A stretch of DNA of 64,000 nucleotides. Origin: UBA11612 sp965228575 (lineage in GTDB: Bacteria; Pseudomonadota; Alphaproteobacteria; Rhodospirillales; Rhodospirillaceae). The position numbers and the translations under genes are program-made. The stretch covers positions 1-64,000 of the forward strand of contig CBDDHW010000065.1 of NCBI GenBank assembly GCA_965228575.1, in the 5' to 3' direction. The number at the start of each line of letters is the position of its first letter. The first letter of the stretch is position 1. The notes under the pieces were generated by a model. The model was not told the origin of the DNA and did not search any database. It saw nothing but the letters and a program-made list of their open reading frames with translations. Below, one piece after another: positions 41,060-50,209 of this stretch.

Positions 41060-42748
41060 TTACTCGCGCTCCGCCAAAAACTGATGAACCGAGCTGATGC
41101 ACACCGAGCCTTCGCCGACGCCTGAGGCCACGCGCTTGACCGATCCGGACCGCACATCACCGACGGCAAAAATCCCCTCGACCGATGTTGCAAAGGGCGA
41201 AGTGGCTGCGGCGCCGTCCGTGGATTGCCCGGTGAGAACAAAGCCGTTTTTATCCAGCGCCACGCAATCGCCCAGCCATTTGGTATTGGGGGCCGCGCCG
41301 ATCATCACAAAGACATGTTGGATATCGCGGGTTTCGGTGTCGCCCGTGTTGCGATTTTTCCAAGTCACTTTTTTGAGAATGCGATCGCCGTGCAGTTCGG
41401 TGATTTCAGTATTGGTGTGAAGTGTGATCCGTGACGACTGATCGATACGCCGCACCAGATAATCTGACATACTCGCCGCAAGACCGTCCGCGCGGACAAA
41501 TACATGCACGTGATCGGCATGACCGGACAAGAACACCGCGGCTTGGCCCGCCGAATTGCCGCCGCCGACCACGATGACCTCATGGCCAACGCAGAGTTGC
41601 CCTTCGATGGCGGTCGCTGCATAGAAGATGCCTTGGCCTTCGTATTGGGCGTAATTTTCGAGCGGAAGTTTCCGGTAGGTGGCACCCGAGGCTAGGATGA
41701 CCGCACGGCTGCGCACCCGCGCGCCGCCATGGATGGTGATTTGGAAAAGATCGCCGTTTTTGCAAATGGACTCCGCCGCGCGGGCAATGGCGTATTGTGC
41801 GCCGAACTTCTGACTTTGAATCCACGCGCGGCCCGCAAGGGCTTGGCCGGAAATGCCGGTGGGGAAGCCGAGGTAGTTTTCGATTTTCGAGCTGGTTCCC
41901 GCCTGACCGCCGGGGGCTTCTTCTTCTATGACGATGGTATCGAGATTTTCAGAGGCCGCGTAGACCGCTGCCGATAACCCTGACGGCCCGGCGCCGACAA
42001 CCGCGAGATCATAAACGTGGGCTTCGTCGAGGTCTTCGGTCAGGCCCAGCATGTCGGCGAGTTCCGCCGTCGGCGGGTTGTGAAGAACCTCGCTTCCGGG
42101 CGCGACCACGGCAGGGAGGTTGTTCATATCAATGTTGGTGGTTTGGACAAGGGTGCGCCGTTCGTCGTTGTCAGCGTTCAGCACATGAACCGGATAGCCA
42201 TTGCGCACAAGAAAGCGTTGGATACGCAGACAGTCATTGGTGTTGCCATTGTCGACCAAGGTGACGCCCGCCTGATCGTGGAGCAAAAACGCCGTGCGGC
42301 GCAGAATGAAAGCGCGCATGGCGATTTCGCCGATGTCGTTTTCGGTGCTCGACATGCGCTTGAAGTCGCAGCGGGAAAGACGCACGAGTTTGCTGGGCTC
42401 GCCGGTGCGTCCGCCGACGAGAATCTTGCGGTCGTTAAACAGATCGAGCTCGCCGGTAAATTGGCTGACGCCATGGGTGGTGATGACCTTTGTTTCACCG
42501 CCGCCCAACTCTTCGTAAATCTCAATCGAGCCTTCCAGCACCAGGAAAAAGTCCGCCCGCCGATCGCCCCGCGAAAACAGAACGGTGCCTTTTTCAAGGT
42601 TCTCTATTTTACCGTAGTCGGACAGGCGCTTGATCTGATCTTCATTGAGTTTCGGGAAGGTTTGCCGCTCGCGCTGATAGGGATCGGAGGTGCTTAAGGG
42701 ATCGGCGGCGGGTTGGGTGACCTCAGGTGCGGGAGAGGGAGACGACAT
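41060..42748 (-). CDS. Cyclic-nucleotide-binding domain fused to a thioredoxin-reductase-like FAD protein
   Basis: A 562-residue fusion. Residues about 30-155 are a cNMP-binding fold (GTVLFSRGDRRADFFLVLEGSIEIYEE). Residues about 160-215 form a small thioredoxin-like region (VTLVDNGNTNDCLRIQRFLV), and from about 245 a thioredoxin-reductase-like module begins: FAD motif VVGAGPSGLSAAVYA, NAD(P)H motif VVGGGNSAGQAAVFLS and GIFAVGDVRSG. The catalytic CxxC is missing: YAATAIEGQLC (375-386) occupies its place, as in other members of this fusion family, so it is not a normal thioredoxin reductase. The physiological ligand and partner are unknown. tnaA lies 183 bp downstream on the same strand. Confidence 0.85.
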   Translation of the reverse strand: MSSPSPAPEVTQPAADPLSTSDPYQRERQTFPKLNEDQIKRLSDYGKIENLEKGTVLFSRGDRRADFFLVLEGSIEIYEELGGGETKVITTHGVSQFTGELDLFNDRKILVGGRTGEPSKLVRLSRCDFKRMSSTENDIGEIAMRAFILRRTAFLLHDQAGVTLVDNGNTNDCLRIQRFLVRNGYPVHVLNADNDERRTLVQTTNIDMNNLPAVVAPGSEVLHNPPTAELADMLGLTEDLDEAHVYDLAVVGAGPSGLSAAVYAASENLDTIVIEEEAPGGQAGTSSKIENYLGFPTGISGQALAGRAWIQSQKFGAQYAIARAAESICKNGDLFQITIHGGARVRSRAVILASGATYRKLPLENYAQYEGQGIFYAATAIEGQLCVGHEVIVVGGGNSAGQAAVFLSGHADHVHVFVRADGLAASMSDYLVRRIDQSSRITLHTNTEITELHGDRILKKVTWKNRNTGDTETRDIQHVFVMIGAAPNTKWLGDCVALDKNGFVLTGQSTDGAAATSPFATSVEGIFAVGDVRSGSVKRVASGVGEGSVCISSVHQFLAERE

Positions 42749-42756
42749 TTAGGGTC

Positions 42757-42783
42757 CTTATTCGGCAGGCCGTGAGGAATAAG
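42757..42783. promoter_or_regulatory. Inverted repeat upstream of the cNMP/TrxR fusion gene
   Basis: CTTATTC and GAATAAG form a perfect 7-bp inverted repeat with a 13-bp spacer, starting 9 bp before the minus-strand ATG at 42748. It could be an operator or a leader hairpin; no regulator is assigned. Confidence 0.35.
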
Positions 42784-42911
42784 CGCAATATATAGGGACA
42801 CTGCTCGGAATATAAAGCTCGAGGCAGCGAAGCAAATCGCGGCCCCATTCTCGTCAAATTGTTGTGTACACTCGTCAGTCAGCACGTCGGCTTTTTGGTG
42901 AGGAATGCGCG

Positions 42912-44261
42912 ATGCGGGTTTTGGCTTTGCTATGTCTTGCGCTTCTGTTGTCGGGCTGCGCGTCGTCGCCGCACGATCTGCGCATGAAAGAAGCCCGCGC
43001 GTATGCGGACGAAGGGGATGTGTATCTGGCGTTCGATGCGGTCCGGGAGTCTTTGCGAAATGGCGGAGACGAACTTAAGAATGCGATGGCTCTCTTACGG
43101 CCTATCGAAAATATTCAAGACCGCCTTGCGGACGATTATGAGTCCTTTCTCCCTGATCTTGCGACGTTTGACGCAACGGCGAGGCACTATACGGACGTTA
43201 CCCTGGCCGCCAGGATGGGGTTGATTGCAGATGCGCGTGCGGACGAGCTCAAAGAACAGGCTGAGGCGATTGCGCTGCGCTATACTTTAAATGGGGTGTT
43301 CGAGCCAAATTTCGAAAGCCAGTGGGATGTCTTTCCTGCTTTAGCCGCATCTCAGGATGCGATGCGTTTGATTACCGACAGGAGCCTTGATCACTTAACG
43401 ATTCACGGCCCGCTGGAAGCGCACCGCCGGCCGATGCTGACGAGAATGGTCGACTTTCATTGGCAAACGTTGGGCGAGACCGATGAGAAACGCATGGTCC
43501 ACGCCGCGTTGCCGCGCATTGAATTTAGTATCGCTGAGTTGCGGGCTGATGTGCGGCGCATTGATCTCATTGAGGCGGAGCGGCGTCTCGATGAACAAAT
43601 TCTCGATTTTTATGTCGGGGGCTGGAGATCTGGGCGCACCGTCGGGCTTGACGTGGCAAACATCATACAGATCGCCGACCGGTACACATTAATGCAGGCA
43701 CCGCAGTATGCGGAAGTGGTCGTTAATCTCGTCGAGCTCGAATACAGGCCTTACTCGGAAACGCGACCAACGCGCCGCATGGTTCATGACTTCTGGGTGG
43801 GAGAGCCGGAATATGAAGAGGAATGCAAGAAAAATGAATTTCGCTACGGCGAAAACAAGGACGAATATATTTGTACCCAGGTAGAACTGCCCCAGGACGA
43901 GCGATTTTACTATGAAATCGAGGAGGGGCGGGACAGCCTCGAATGGGCGTATGAAATTCAAACGCGCTCGGAGATACGCCAGGCGGTTCGCTCGAGGATT
44001 GTTCGCGGGCGCTATGACGAGCCCTATCATCGGTGCCTGAACGGGAGAATTCGAGACACCCACGGGCACACCAGATCGACATATTCCTTTTCCGATCTCG
44101 ATTACGATCAATGGCAGTTTTGTGAGGCCAGCCGGGACCGGGTTGGAATGGGGGCGTTACGAGAGCGGATGATCAATTCGATTGTATTGGAACTCAGAGG
44201 CATCTTGGCGAACGAGCACAACGAAATCAGGTATTCGGGAAATTTGAGCCTGAGCCCTTAG
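42912..44261 (+). CDS. Uncharacterised large lipoprotein
   Basis: A 449-residue predicted outer-membrane or periplasmic lipoprotein. The signal peptide ends in the lipobox LLSGCAS (Cys near residue 16). The ATG at 42912 is preferred, with GTGAGGAA upstream. The mature part is mixed alpha/beta with many charged residues, including CKKNEFRYGENKDEYICTQ and SEIRQAVRSRIVRGRYDEPYHRC. No family is recognised. It is followed by a 320-bp regulatory gap before the hybrid kinase. Confidence 0.7.
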   Translation: MRVLALLCLALLLSGCASSPHDLRMKEARAYADEGDVYLAFDAVRESLRNGGDELKNAMALLRPIENIQDRLADDYESFLPDLATFDATARHYTDVTLAARMGLIADARADELKEQAEAIALRYTLNGVFEPNFESQWDVFPALAASQDAMRLITDRSLDHLTIHGPLEAHRRPMLTRMVDFHWQTLGETDEKRMVHAALPRIEFSIAELRADVRRIDLIEAERRLDEQILDFYVGGWRSGRTVGLDVANIIQIADRYTLMQAPQYAEVVVNLVELEYRPYSETRPTRRMVHDFWVGEPEYEEECKKNEFRYGENKDEYICTQVELPQDERFYYEIEEGRDSLEWAYEIQTRSEIRQAVRSRIVRGRYDEPYHRCLNGRIRDTHGHTRSTYSFSDLDYDQWQFCEASRDRVGMGALRERMINSIVLELRGILANEHNEIRYSGNLSLSP

Positions 44262-44584
44262 TGTCGGCGCGACATGCTCTAAGGTTGTATCAAATGATAT
44301 CATTTGAACCAAAGCGCTCAAAAATGGCGTTATCTGAGTGACTTTCAGCAAAAAATAAACATTTTTGTCGAAACTACATTGCGGGAATCATATACTTAGA
44401 TTCGCGTAAAAGTATGGGTACGAAGAAGACCCTTCAAATTCTATGGTCAATGGAACTCGTCGGTAGAGGGTTGTAACGGCTTACTACTGATCGGAGTTCA
44501 AATGAAACGTGATGTTTCACCATCGCGTGTCATCCACCTTGAGGGTTCGGTCCTGCACTCTCGCGTTTTGCGCGGGAGGAATTG
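44262..44584 (+). promoter_or_regulatory. 323-bp regulatory gap before the hybrid kinase, with leader ORF and palindrome
   Basis: This gap between the lipoprotein and kinase genes contains an 18-bp perfect palindrome (44290-44307), an A+T-rich stretch likely to hold the kinase promoter (about 44340-44460), and a 28-codon leader ORF (44502-44588). No terminator hairpin with a U-run was seen after the lipoprotein gene. Confidence 0.5.
44290..44307. promoter_or_regulatory. 18-bp perfect palindrome, candidate operator
   Basis: TCAAATGATATCATTTGA reads the same on both strands. Perfect palindromes of this size and A+T content are typical of MarR- or GntR-type dimeric repressor sites. It lies 28 bp after the lipoprotein stop and about 280 bp before the kinase start. 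No such regulator is encoded in the window. Confidence 0.5.
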
Positions 44585-44588
44585 GTGA
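44502..44588 (+). CDS. Leader ORF (28 aa) coupled to the hybrid kinase
   Basis: An ATG preceded by GGAG opens a 28-codon frame (MKRDVSPSRVIHLEGSVLHS at the start) whose TGA stop overlaps the kinase GTG start in GTGA. The last leader codons cover the kinase ribosome-binding site (GGGAGGA), so translation of the leader may open it. No regulatory amino-acid run is apparent. Whether it is translated is untested. Confidence 0.4.
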   Translation: MKRDVSPSRVIHLEGSVLHSRVLRGRNW

Positions 44589-47500
44589 TTCAGCCCTTGG
44601 AAAATTTGCCGGTCATTCGGATCGTCATGGTGGCGGCCGCCATCGGACTCGCTTTGAGCGGGTTTGCCGCGTGGCAGGTTCAGTCCGACAATGAATTGGA
44701 AGCCCAGGCGGCCGTCGCCGAAGCGACCGAACGCACCTCTCGGACCCTCACGGCGCGGATGCGGGTTTATCAATACGGGCTGCGCGGGGTTCGCGGCGCG
44801 GTTTTAACTTCCGGCGAGCAATTGCTCAATAATGACCTGTTTAGCCTCTATTCGGCGACGCGTGACATTGCCATGGAATTTCCCGGCGCGCGCGGATTTG
44901 GATACATCGAGCGTGTGCCTCGAGCGCAAGAACAAAGTTTTCTTGAAGAGGTCTGGAACGAGGGGCGGCCAGATTTCGAAATTCGCGAAATAGAACCGCA
45001 CGACGGTGAACGTTATATTGTTCGATTTATCGAACCGGTTGAGCGTAACCCCTCAGCAATCGGATTGGATATTGCTTCAGACCCCGCCCGGCGGGCGTCC
45101 GCCAACACCGCAACGCGGACCGGTCAGTCGACACTGACTGCACCAATATCGTCTCAACTAGAAGATGGGACTCAAGTAAAAATTCTCATCATTTTACTTC
45201 CGGTATATGCGGGCGCGGTAACACCCACGGTGGAGGCACAGCGGGCAAAGGCGGTACTTGGTTGGAGTTATGTACCGTTGATCGCGAGCGAGGTCGTGGA
45301 GACCCTAAATTTCAACACGGACTGGTTTCATTTCAGATTGATCGATGTGACCACGCCTGAGGCTGAAGACGTTTTATATGATTCGAGTGAGAGTTATCCT
45401 CCTACCGAACATCTTTTTACGCACGGGATAGAGCGCTCCATATTTGGCCGCCGGTGGCGACTTGAACAGAGCGCATATCCGGCGTTTATTGATAGCCTAA
45501 ATCACACAAGCCCGTTTGTGGTGTTCCTGTGGGGGAGCCTGTTGACCCTGGTCTCGTCTGCGCTTGCCGGAACACTGAGCGCCAACATTGAACGCAAAAA
45601 ACGCGATGAGACCGAGCAAACGATAACCGAAGTTTTGCAATCGGCGCCCGACGCCATGATCGTGATTGACCAAAGCGGTAGAATCATACTGGTCAACGCA
45701 CGGGCCGCGGAGCTCTTCGAATATTCACAAAGTACGCTGGTGGGGATGAGAATTGAACGGCTGATGCCTCAGCGGTTTGGTGCGCGCCACATCGAACACC
45801 GGGCTAAATACTTCGCTGAGCCGTCCTCGCGCGCGATGGGACGAGACATGGAATTGTTCGCCCGCACCAAGACCGGTCGTGAAGTGCCTATTGAAGTGAG
45901 TTTGAGCACCATCGATGTCGAGGCCGGCGCGCTCGCGTGTGCGGTGATCCGCGATATTTCCGAGCGGAAAAAAATTCAGCAAGAGTTGCAGGCGGCGCAA
46001 GTTGCGAAACAGGCGAATGCAGCGAAGTCGGACTTCTTGGCGAGCATGAGCCACGAGATTCGCACCCCTTTAAACGGCGTGGTTGGCAATCTCGAGTTGT
46101 TGGCGAACACTGAATTAGACCCGGAGCAGTTTGAGTATATCGATAGCGCCGAGAAGGCGGCAAAGTCTCTCTTGGTTCTTATCGGCAATATTCTTGATTT
46201 CTCAAAAATAGAAGCAGGCAAACTCAGCGTTGAAATGGGCGAGGTCAATCTCGCGAGTTTGCTCGACGAAGCGGTAAATGTCTTGCAGAGCCGCGCGCGG
46301 CAATCGGGCGTTTTCGTAACCTACTCTGTCGGAGCGGACGTCCCTAAACTCGTGCGCGGAGATCCAACGCGGGTGCGTCAGATTCTGCTCAACCTCATTG
46401 GCAATGCGGTAAAGTTTACATCGGAAGGAGGAATCCACGCGCGCGTGACCACTGGAGATTGGGACCAGGACGTCACCGAGATCCGGTTTGTCATACATGA
46501 TTCCGGTCAGGGCTTTGCTCAAGCGACAGCAGATCGATTATTTCAGCCCTATGATCAAGGTGGGCTGCACAACCGAATGGAGGGAACAGGACTTGGGCTT
46601 TCCATCTGCAAGAACCTCACGGAACTTTTCGGCGGAACGATCGGATGCGAGGGCAAAGACGGAGAGGGCGCGAGCTTTTGGATAAACATTCCAGCCGCTG
46701 TAATCGAACCTGCACCCACGCCAACCAAAGTCGATTTATCGAAAACTGCAGTGCTGATCGTTGGAGACAGAAACGACGCAGGCGTTCGGTTGTCGGATTA
46801 TTTTCGCAGTCGTGGGGCGAGCGTTGACGCTGTACCCGATGTAACGGCAGCTCTCGACCTTTTGGTAAATCGACGTTCGACCTACAAAGCCTGCGTCGTG
46901 ATTCGCAATGGAGGAGATACACAAAATTTGGTCAAAGTCGCGCAGGCCATGCGTAAAAAACATGTCGCGCCAATTCTCATTCAAGAAGAAATTTCCGATG
47001 AAATTTGGAGACGGTGTTTGCGGTTGGGCTTTGGAGTTTTGATGTCGCCGGACGCCACGCCGGAAGAGCTCGATCGAAATATTCTAAACTTTTTAGGTCA
47101 AGCGCCAGCGCGCCAATTTTCTGCAAAACCTCGAGCTCACGAGAGTACGTATCCTATTTTTAACAACAAACATGTGCTCGTGCTGGAAGACCGTTTGGTG
47201 AATCAGACAATCATCATGAAGCAGCTAAAGAGATTCGGTCTTCGAGCTACATTGTGCATCAACGGCCTTAAGGGGCTCGAAAGGGTTGGCAGCGAAAAAT
47301 TTGACTTAATTTTTTGCGACTGCTCCATGCCGGAAATGGATGGTTTCGAATTCACGCGTGAGTTTCGCCGTCGCGAACAAACCAAGGACGGAAGTACGCG
47401 GCGAACACCTATTATTGCTTTAACGGCGAACGCGTTTCGTGAAGACGCGGAGAAATGTTTTGCGGTTGGAATGGACGACTTCATTAGCAAACCTGTTTCT

Positions 47501-47953
47501 TTAGACCGATTAAGTGCGGTGCTGACAAAATGGTTGAGTGGGACCGACGGTGAATCTGCGGAAGACACTCCGGACGAGAGCTCCGAGTCACTGGATACGG
47601 AATCGTTAGATACGCCTATTGATTTGGACGCACTCGCCGAGATTATGGGAACAGATGATCATGACACCTTATGGGATTTGCTGGAGGACTTTGCGAGCGT
47701 CGCGCGGGTGTCGCTCGCTTCCCTGGCTCAAGAGATCGCAGCCGGTGACGCAGAAAAAATTCGAGCAGCCGCGCACGGTGCGAAAGGAGAAGCCCGGAGC
47801 GCAGCGGCAGTACAACTCGCGGATATTTACGAACAGATCGAAAAGCAATCCGGCGACCTTGAAGAAGTTAATAATCTTTTTGCGCATGCATCCGATGAAG
47901 TTGGACACGTCGAAGCATTCATAACCGACAGTGGCGTGGAGGGAATATCATGA
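44585..47953 (+). CDS. CHASE-PAS hybrid sensor histidine kinase with receivers and HPt
   Basis: A 1122-residue membrane sensor. Domains in order: transmembrane helix about 12-30; periplasmic CHASE domain about 40-290 (RTLTARMRVYQYGLRGVRGAV, FPGARGFGYIERVP); second helix about 300-330; PAS about 345-465; HisKA with the phosphorylated His490 in FLASMSHEIRTPLNGV; HATPase (NLIGNAVKFTSEGG, GTGLGLSICKNL); a degenerate receiver about 720-830 lacking the usual acceptor; a full receiver with Asp912 (IFCDCSMPEMDGFEF); and a C-terminal HPt with His1064 (AAAHGAKGEARS). GTG 44585 fits the GGGAGGA ribosome-binding site better than TTG 44582. The stop overlaps the next gene (ATGA). Confidence 0.92.
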   Translation: MIQPLENLPVIRIVMVAAAIGLALSGFAAWQVQSDNELEAQAAVAEATERTSRTLTARMRVYQYGLRGVRGAVLTSGEQLLNNDLFSLYSATRDIAMEFPGARGFGYIERVPRAQEQSFLEEVWNEGRPDFEIREIEPHDGERYIVRFIEPVERNPSAIGLDIASDPARRASANTATRTGQSTLTAPISSQLEDGTQVKILIILLPVYAGAVTPTVEAQRAKAVLGWSYVPLIASEVVETLNFNTDWFHFRLIDVTTPEAEDVLYDSSESYPPTEHLFTHGIERSIFGRRWRLEQSAYPAFIDSLNHTSPFVVFLWGSLLTLVSSALAGTLSANIERKKRDETEQTITEVLQSAPDAMIVIDQSGRIILVNARAAELFEYSQSTLVGMRIERLMPQRFGARHIEHRAKYFAEPSSRAMGRDMELFARTKTGREVPIEVSLSTIDVEAGALACAVIRDISERKKIQQELQAAQVAKQANAAKSDFLASMSHEIRTPLNGVVGNLELLANTELDPEQFEYIDSAEKAAKSLLVLIGNILDFSKIEAGKLSVEMGEVNLASLLDEAVNVLQSRARQSGVFVTYSVGADVPKLVRGDPTRVRQILLNLIGNAVKFTSEGGIHARVTTGDWDQDVTEIRFVIHDSGQGFAQATADRLFQPYDQGGLHNRMEGTGLGLSICKNLTELFGGTIGCEGKDGEGASFWINIPAAVIEPAPTPTKVDLSKTAVLIVGDRNDAGVRLSDYFRSRGASVDAVPDVTAALDLLVNRRSTYKACVVIRNGGDTQNLVKVAQAMRKKHVAPILIQEEISDEIWRRCLRLGFGVLMSPDATPEELDRNILNFLGQAPARQFSAKPRAHESTYPIFNNKHVLVLEDRLVNQTIIMKQLKRFGLRATLCINGLKGLERVGSEKFDLIFCDCSMPEMDGFEFTREFRRREQTKDGSTRRTPIIALTANAFREDAEKCFAVGMDDFISKPVSLDRLSAVLTKWLSGTDGESAEDTPDESSESLDTESLDTPIDLDALAEIMGTDDHDTLWDLLEDFASVARVSLASLAQEIAAGDAEKIRAAAHGAKGEARSAAAVQLADIYEQIEKQSGDLEEVNNLFAHASDEVGHVEAFITDSGVEGIS

Positions 47954-48768
47954 CCACGCAGGTATCCGCGGATTTTTCAAAATACTGCTTTTTAATTGCC
48001 GATGACAAACCATTCATCCGATCAATGGTTCAAAGCATGCTGGTGCGATGTCAGGTGCAAAAAATCAAATATGCGTCAAGCGGTGCCGCTGCATTGAATA
48101 TATTGAGGGAAAAACGCGGAGAGATAGATTGTGTGCTTTGCGATTGGAACATGGAGCCTATGGACGGTTTGACGTTTTTGCGAACGGTCCGCTCGGGTGA
48201 AGTGCCGCGTATTTCTCGAAGTTTACGCATCATCATGCTGACAGCTCACGCGACTGAAGACATCGTCCACAAGGCAATGAGTTTGGATGCAAACGGGTAT
48301 TTAGTGAAACCCGTTTCAATGGAAAAACTTGTAAAAGCGATTGAGAAAGCGTTCGCGACAACAATTAACCTGAAGTCACCAGAAAAATATCTAAGTACCG
48401 GAACGGTAGAGCTCCCCAACACGGTCACCTCACCGGTGACGCGGGGTTCACCTTGGGTCCTGAGATCGCAGATGCGTGCTCAAACCCAAGAGGAAGTTCG
48501 AGAACGCATAGATACTGTTCAGGAGGAAGCGGAAAAGCAACGTCAACAGCAGGTGAACGAAACGCGGGCAATCATCAACAAAGAACAAGTCCCTATACGC
48601 GATGCCAAACCCGACCAACTTTTGGCCGAAGATGTTGTCACGGAAGACGGGACACTATTGGTTGCGGCGGGTACGGTATTAAGAAGTGGGTTGCTGAAAA
48701 GGTTACAGGAACTTGCTGGTGAGGACGTTGAAAAATTCGTCGTAACAATCGGCGAATTTGAAACATAA
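47950..48768 (+). CDS. Response regulator: receiver plus uncharacterised C-terminal domain
   Basis: A 272-residue protein. The receiver (about 10-130) has the acidic pair IADDKP, the phospho-Asp in VLCDWNMEPMDGLTFL, MLTAHAT and the KPVS lysine. A charged coiled-coil linker (about 180-210, RIDTVQEEAEKQRQQQVNE) leads to a C-terminal domain containing LAEDVVTEDGTLLVAAGTVL, a motif like the N-terminal part of HD-GYP-associated proteins, but no HD-GYP follows. There is no DNA-binding domain. The 4-bp overlap with the kinase gene makes it the likely phospho-acceptor of that HPt. Confidence 0.88.
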   Translation: MTTQVSADFSKYCFLIADDKPFIRSMVQSMLVRCQVQKIKYASSGAAALNILREKRGEIDCVLCDWNMEPMDGLTFLRTVRSGEVPRISRSLRIIMLTAHATEDIVHKAMSLDANGYLVKPVSMEKLVKAIEKAFATTINLKSPEKYLSTGTVELPNTVTSPVTRGSPWVLRSQMRAQTQEEVRERIDTVQEEAEKQRQQQVNETRAIINKEQVPIRDAKPDQLLAEDVVTEDGTLLVAAGTVLRSGLLKRLQELAGEDVEKFVVTIGEFET

Positions 48769-48811
48769 GAACGTACGGTAGTTAGGTTTGCGACTTCTAA
48801 GGGTATGGTAG

Positions 48812-50011
48812 ATGGATACAATTGTTAGAGCTCTTACAGTATTGATCGTTGACGATAGTTCCTTCTCGCGCGGTGTTGCCCGGCGCGTGCTGGACGGTCT
48901 CGGAATCTCGGGAGTCCATGAAGCCGAAAATGGGCGTAAAGCTATTGAATGGCTTAGTCACTCGAATAACGCCGTAGATGTGGTTTTTTGCGATCTCCTT
49001 ATGCCCGATATGGATGGTGTAGAGTTTTTACGTCACGCCGCGGAACTGCCGCGCAAACCGATTATAGTTTTTGTAAGTGGCGCTGGCTCATCGCTACTAA
49101 ATACAGCGGAAGATACAGCGCGCGCGCGACAATTGCGTGTGCTGGGAGTCATCGAGAAACCCCTGACTCCCGCAGAAGTTCAGCGCGTCTTGGGCCGGTT
49201 CGACGCCGTTTCGCAAAAACCGCCGGTGGTGCTTGAAGAGAGCGGACCGCAGATCACACCGGACGATATAGACAAGGCCTTAGAAGAAGATGAATTTGTC
49301 TTGCACTTTCAGCCAAAGGTTTCGATGCAGACGGAGAAACTTGTTGGTCTTGAGGCGTTGGTGCGTTGGACTCACGGTGAACACGGTGTCATATCGCCGG
49401 GCTCGTTTATTCCCTTGGCCGAGGAAAGCGGAAAGATTGCCGATCTTACTGATCGGATAACAATGTTGGCTTTGAAACAGTCCGGCGAGTGGACAGACGC
49501 GGGATTGGAGACGAAACTCAGCATCAACCTCTCGGCCTACATGCTGGTTGATTTAGCCTTGCCTGACCGATTGGAGGCAGAGGCCAAAAGACTCAATATC
49601 GATCCGCAACAAATTGTACTCGAGGTGACGGAGACTGGGTTGTTTCAAGATGCCGCCAATACATTAGAGATATTGGCGCGGCTACATATGAAAGGTTTCC
49701 CTCTGTCCATTGACGATTTCGGGACTGGTTATTCTTCTATGGCGCAATTGCGCCGAATTCCCTTCAGCGAAATGAAAATTGACCGTGCTTTTGTCCATGA
49801 CGTGACGGCACACCCCAAATCCCGAGCGATTCTGGAATCAAGCGCTGCGCTGGGACATCGATTAAACATGACGGTGGTCGCAGAAGGCGTGGAAACCCAA
49901 GGCGATTGGGACGAACTCGCGGCAGCCAATATTGATGTGGTTCAGGGGTTTTACGTCGCCAAGCCGATGCCCGGCGCAAAAGTTACCTCCTGGGTGTCGT
50001 CGCGGTCTTAA
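48812..50011 (+). CDS. Response regulator with EAL domain, putative c-di-GMP phosphodiesterase
   Basis: A 399-residue protein. The receiver (about 8-130) has LIVDDSSFSRG, the phospho-Asp in VFCDLLMPDMDGVEF, and VIEKPL. The EAL domain (about 150-395) has intact catalytic motifs: LEALVRWTHG, INLSAYML, LEVTETGLF, IDDFGTGYSSMAQL, KIDRAFV and VVAEGVETQ. Hydrolysis of cyclic di-GMP to pGpG is therefore predicted. It lies 43 bp after the receiver gene in the same direction and is probably controlled by the same kinase. Confidence 0.93.
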   Translation: MDTIVRALTVLIVDDSSFSRGVARRVLDGLGISGVHEAENGRKAIEWLSHSNNAVDVVFCDLLMPDMDGVEFLRHAAELPRKPIIVFVSGAGSSLLNTAEDTARARQLRVLGVIEKPLTPAEVQRVLGRFDAVSQKPPVVLEESGPQITPDDIDKALEEDEFVLHFQPKVSMQTEKLVGLEALVRWTHGEHGVISPGSFIPLAEESGKIADLTDRITMLALKQSGEWTDAGLETKLSINLSAYMLVDLALPDRLEAEAKRLNIDPQQIVLEVTETGLFQDAANTLEILARLHMKGFPLSIDDFGTGYSSMAQLRRIPFSEMKIDRAFVHDVTAHPKSRAILESSAALGHRLNMTVVAEGVETQGDWDELAAANIDVVQGFYVAKPMPGAKVTSWVSSRS

Positions 50012-50209
50012 TCCAGTTTTGAAAAATTTCCGGCTAGGAAATTTCCCGGCCGAAGTGGCTATGACCACAATGGCGATTGCCAGTCTAAGGCCCATGGAGG
50101 TCTTACCGGACAACCCGCGATGCGCGACGTCGCTCTCAGCTTGAATTACGGGAGCAAAACGCTACAGTCATTTGAATTCAAAAAATTTTTCCTGCGCGGA
50201 GAATCGAAA

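Noticed and set aside
42017..42697. 226-codon plus-strand open frame opposite the cNMP/TrxR fusion
   Set aside because: Reverse-complement shadow; the minus-strand protein has intact family motifs.
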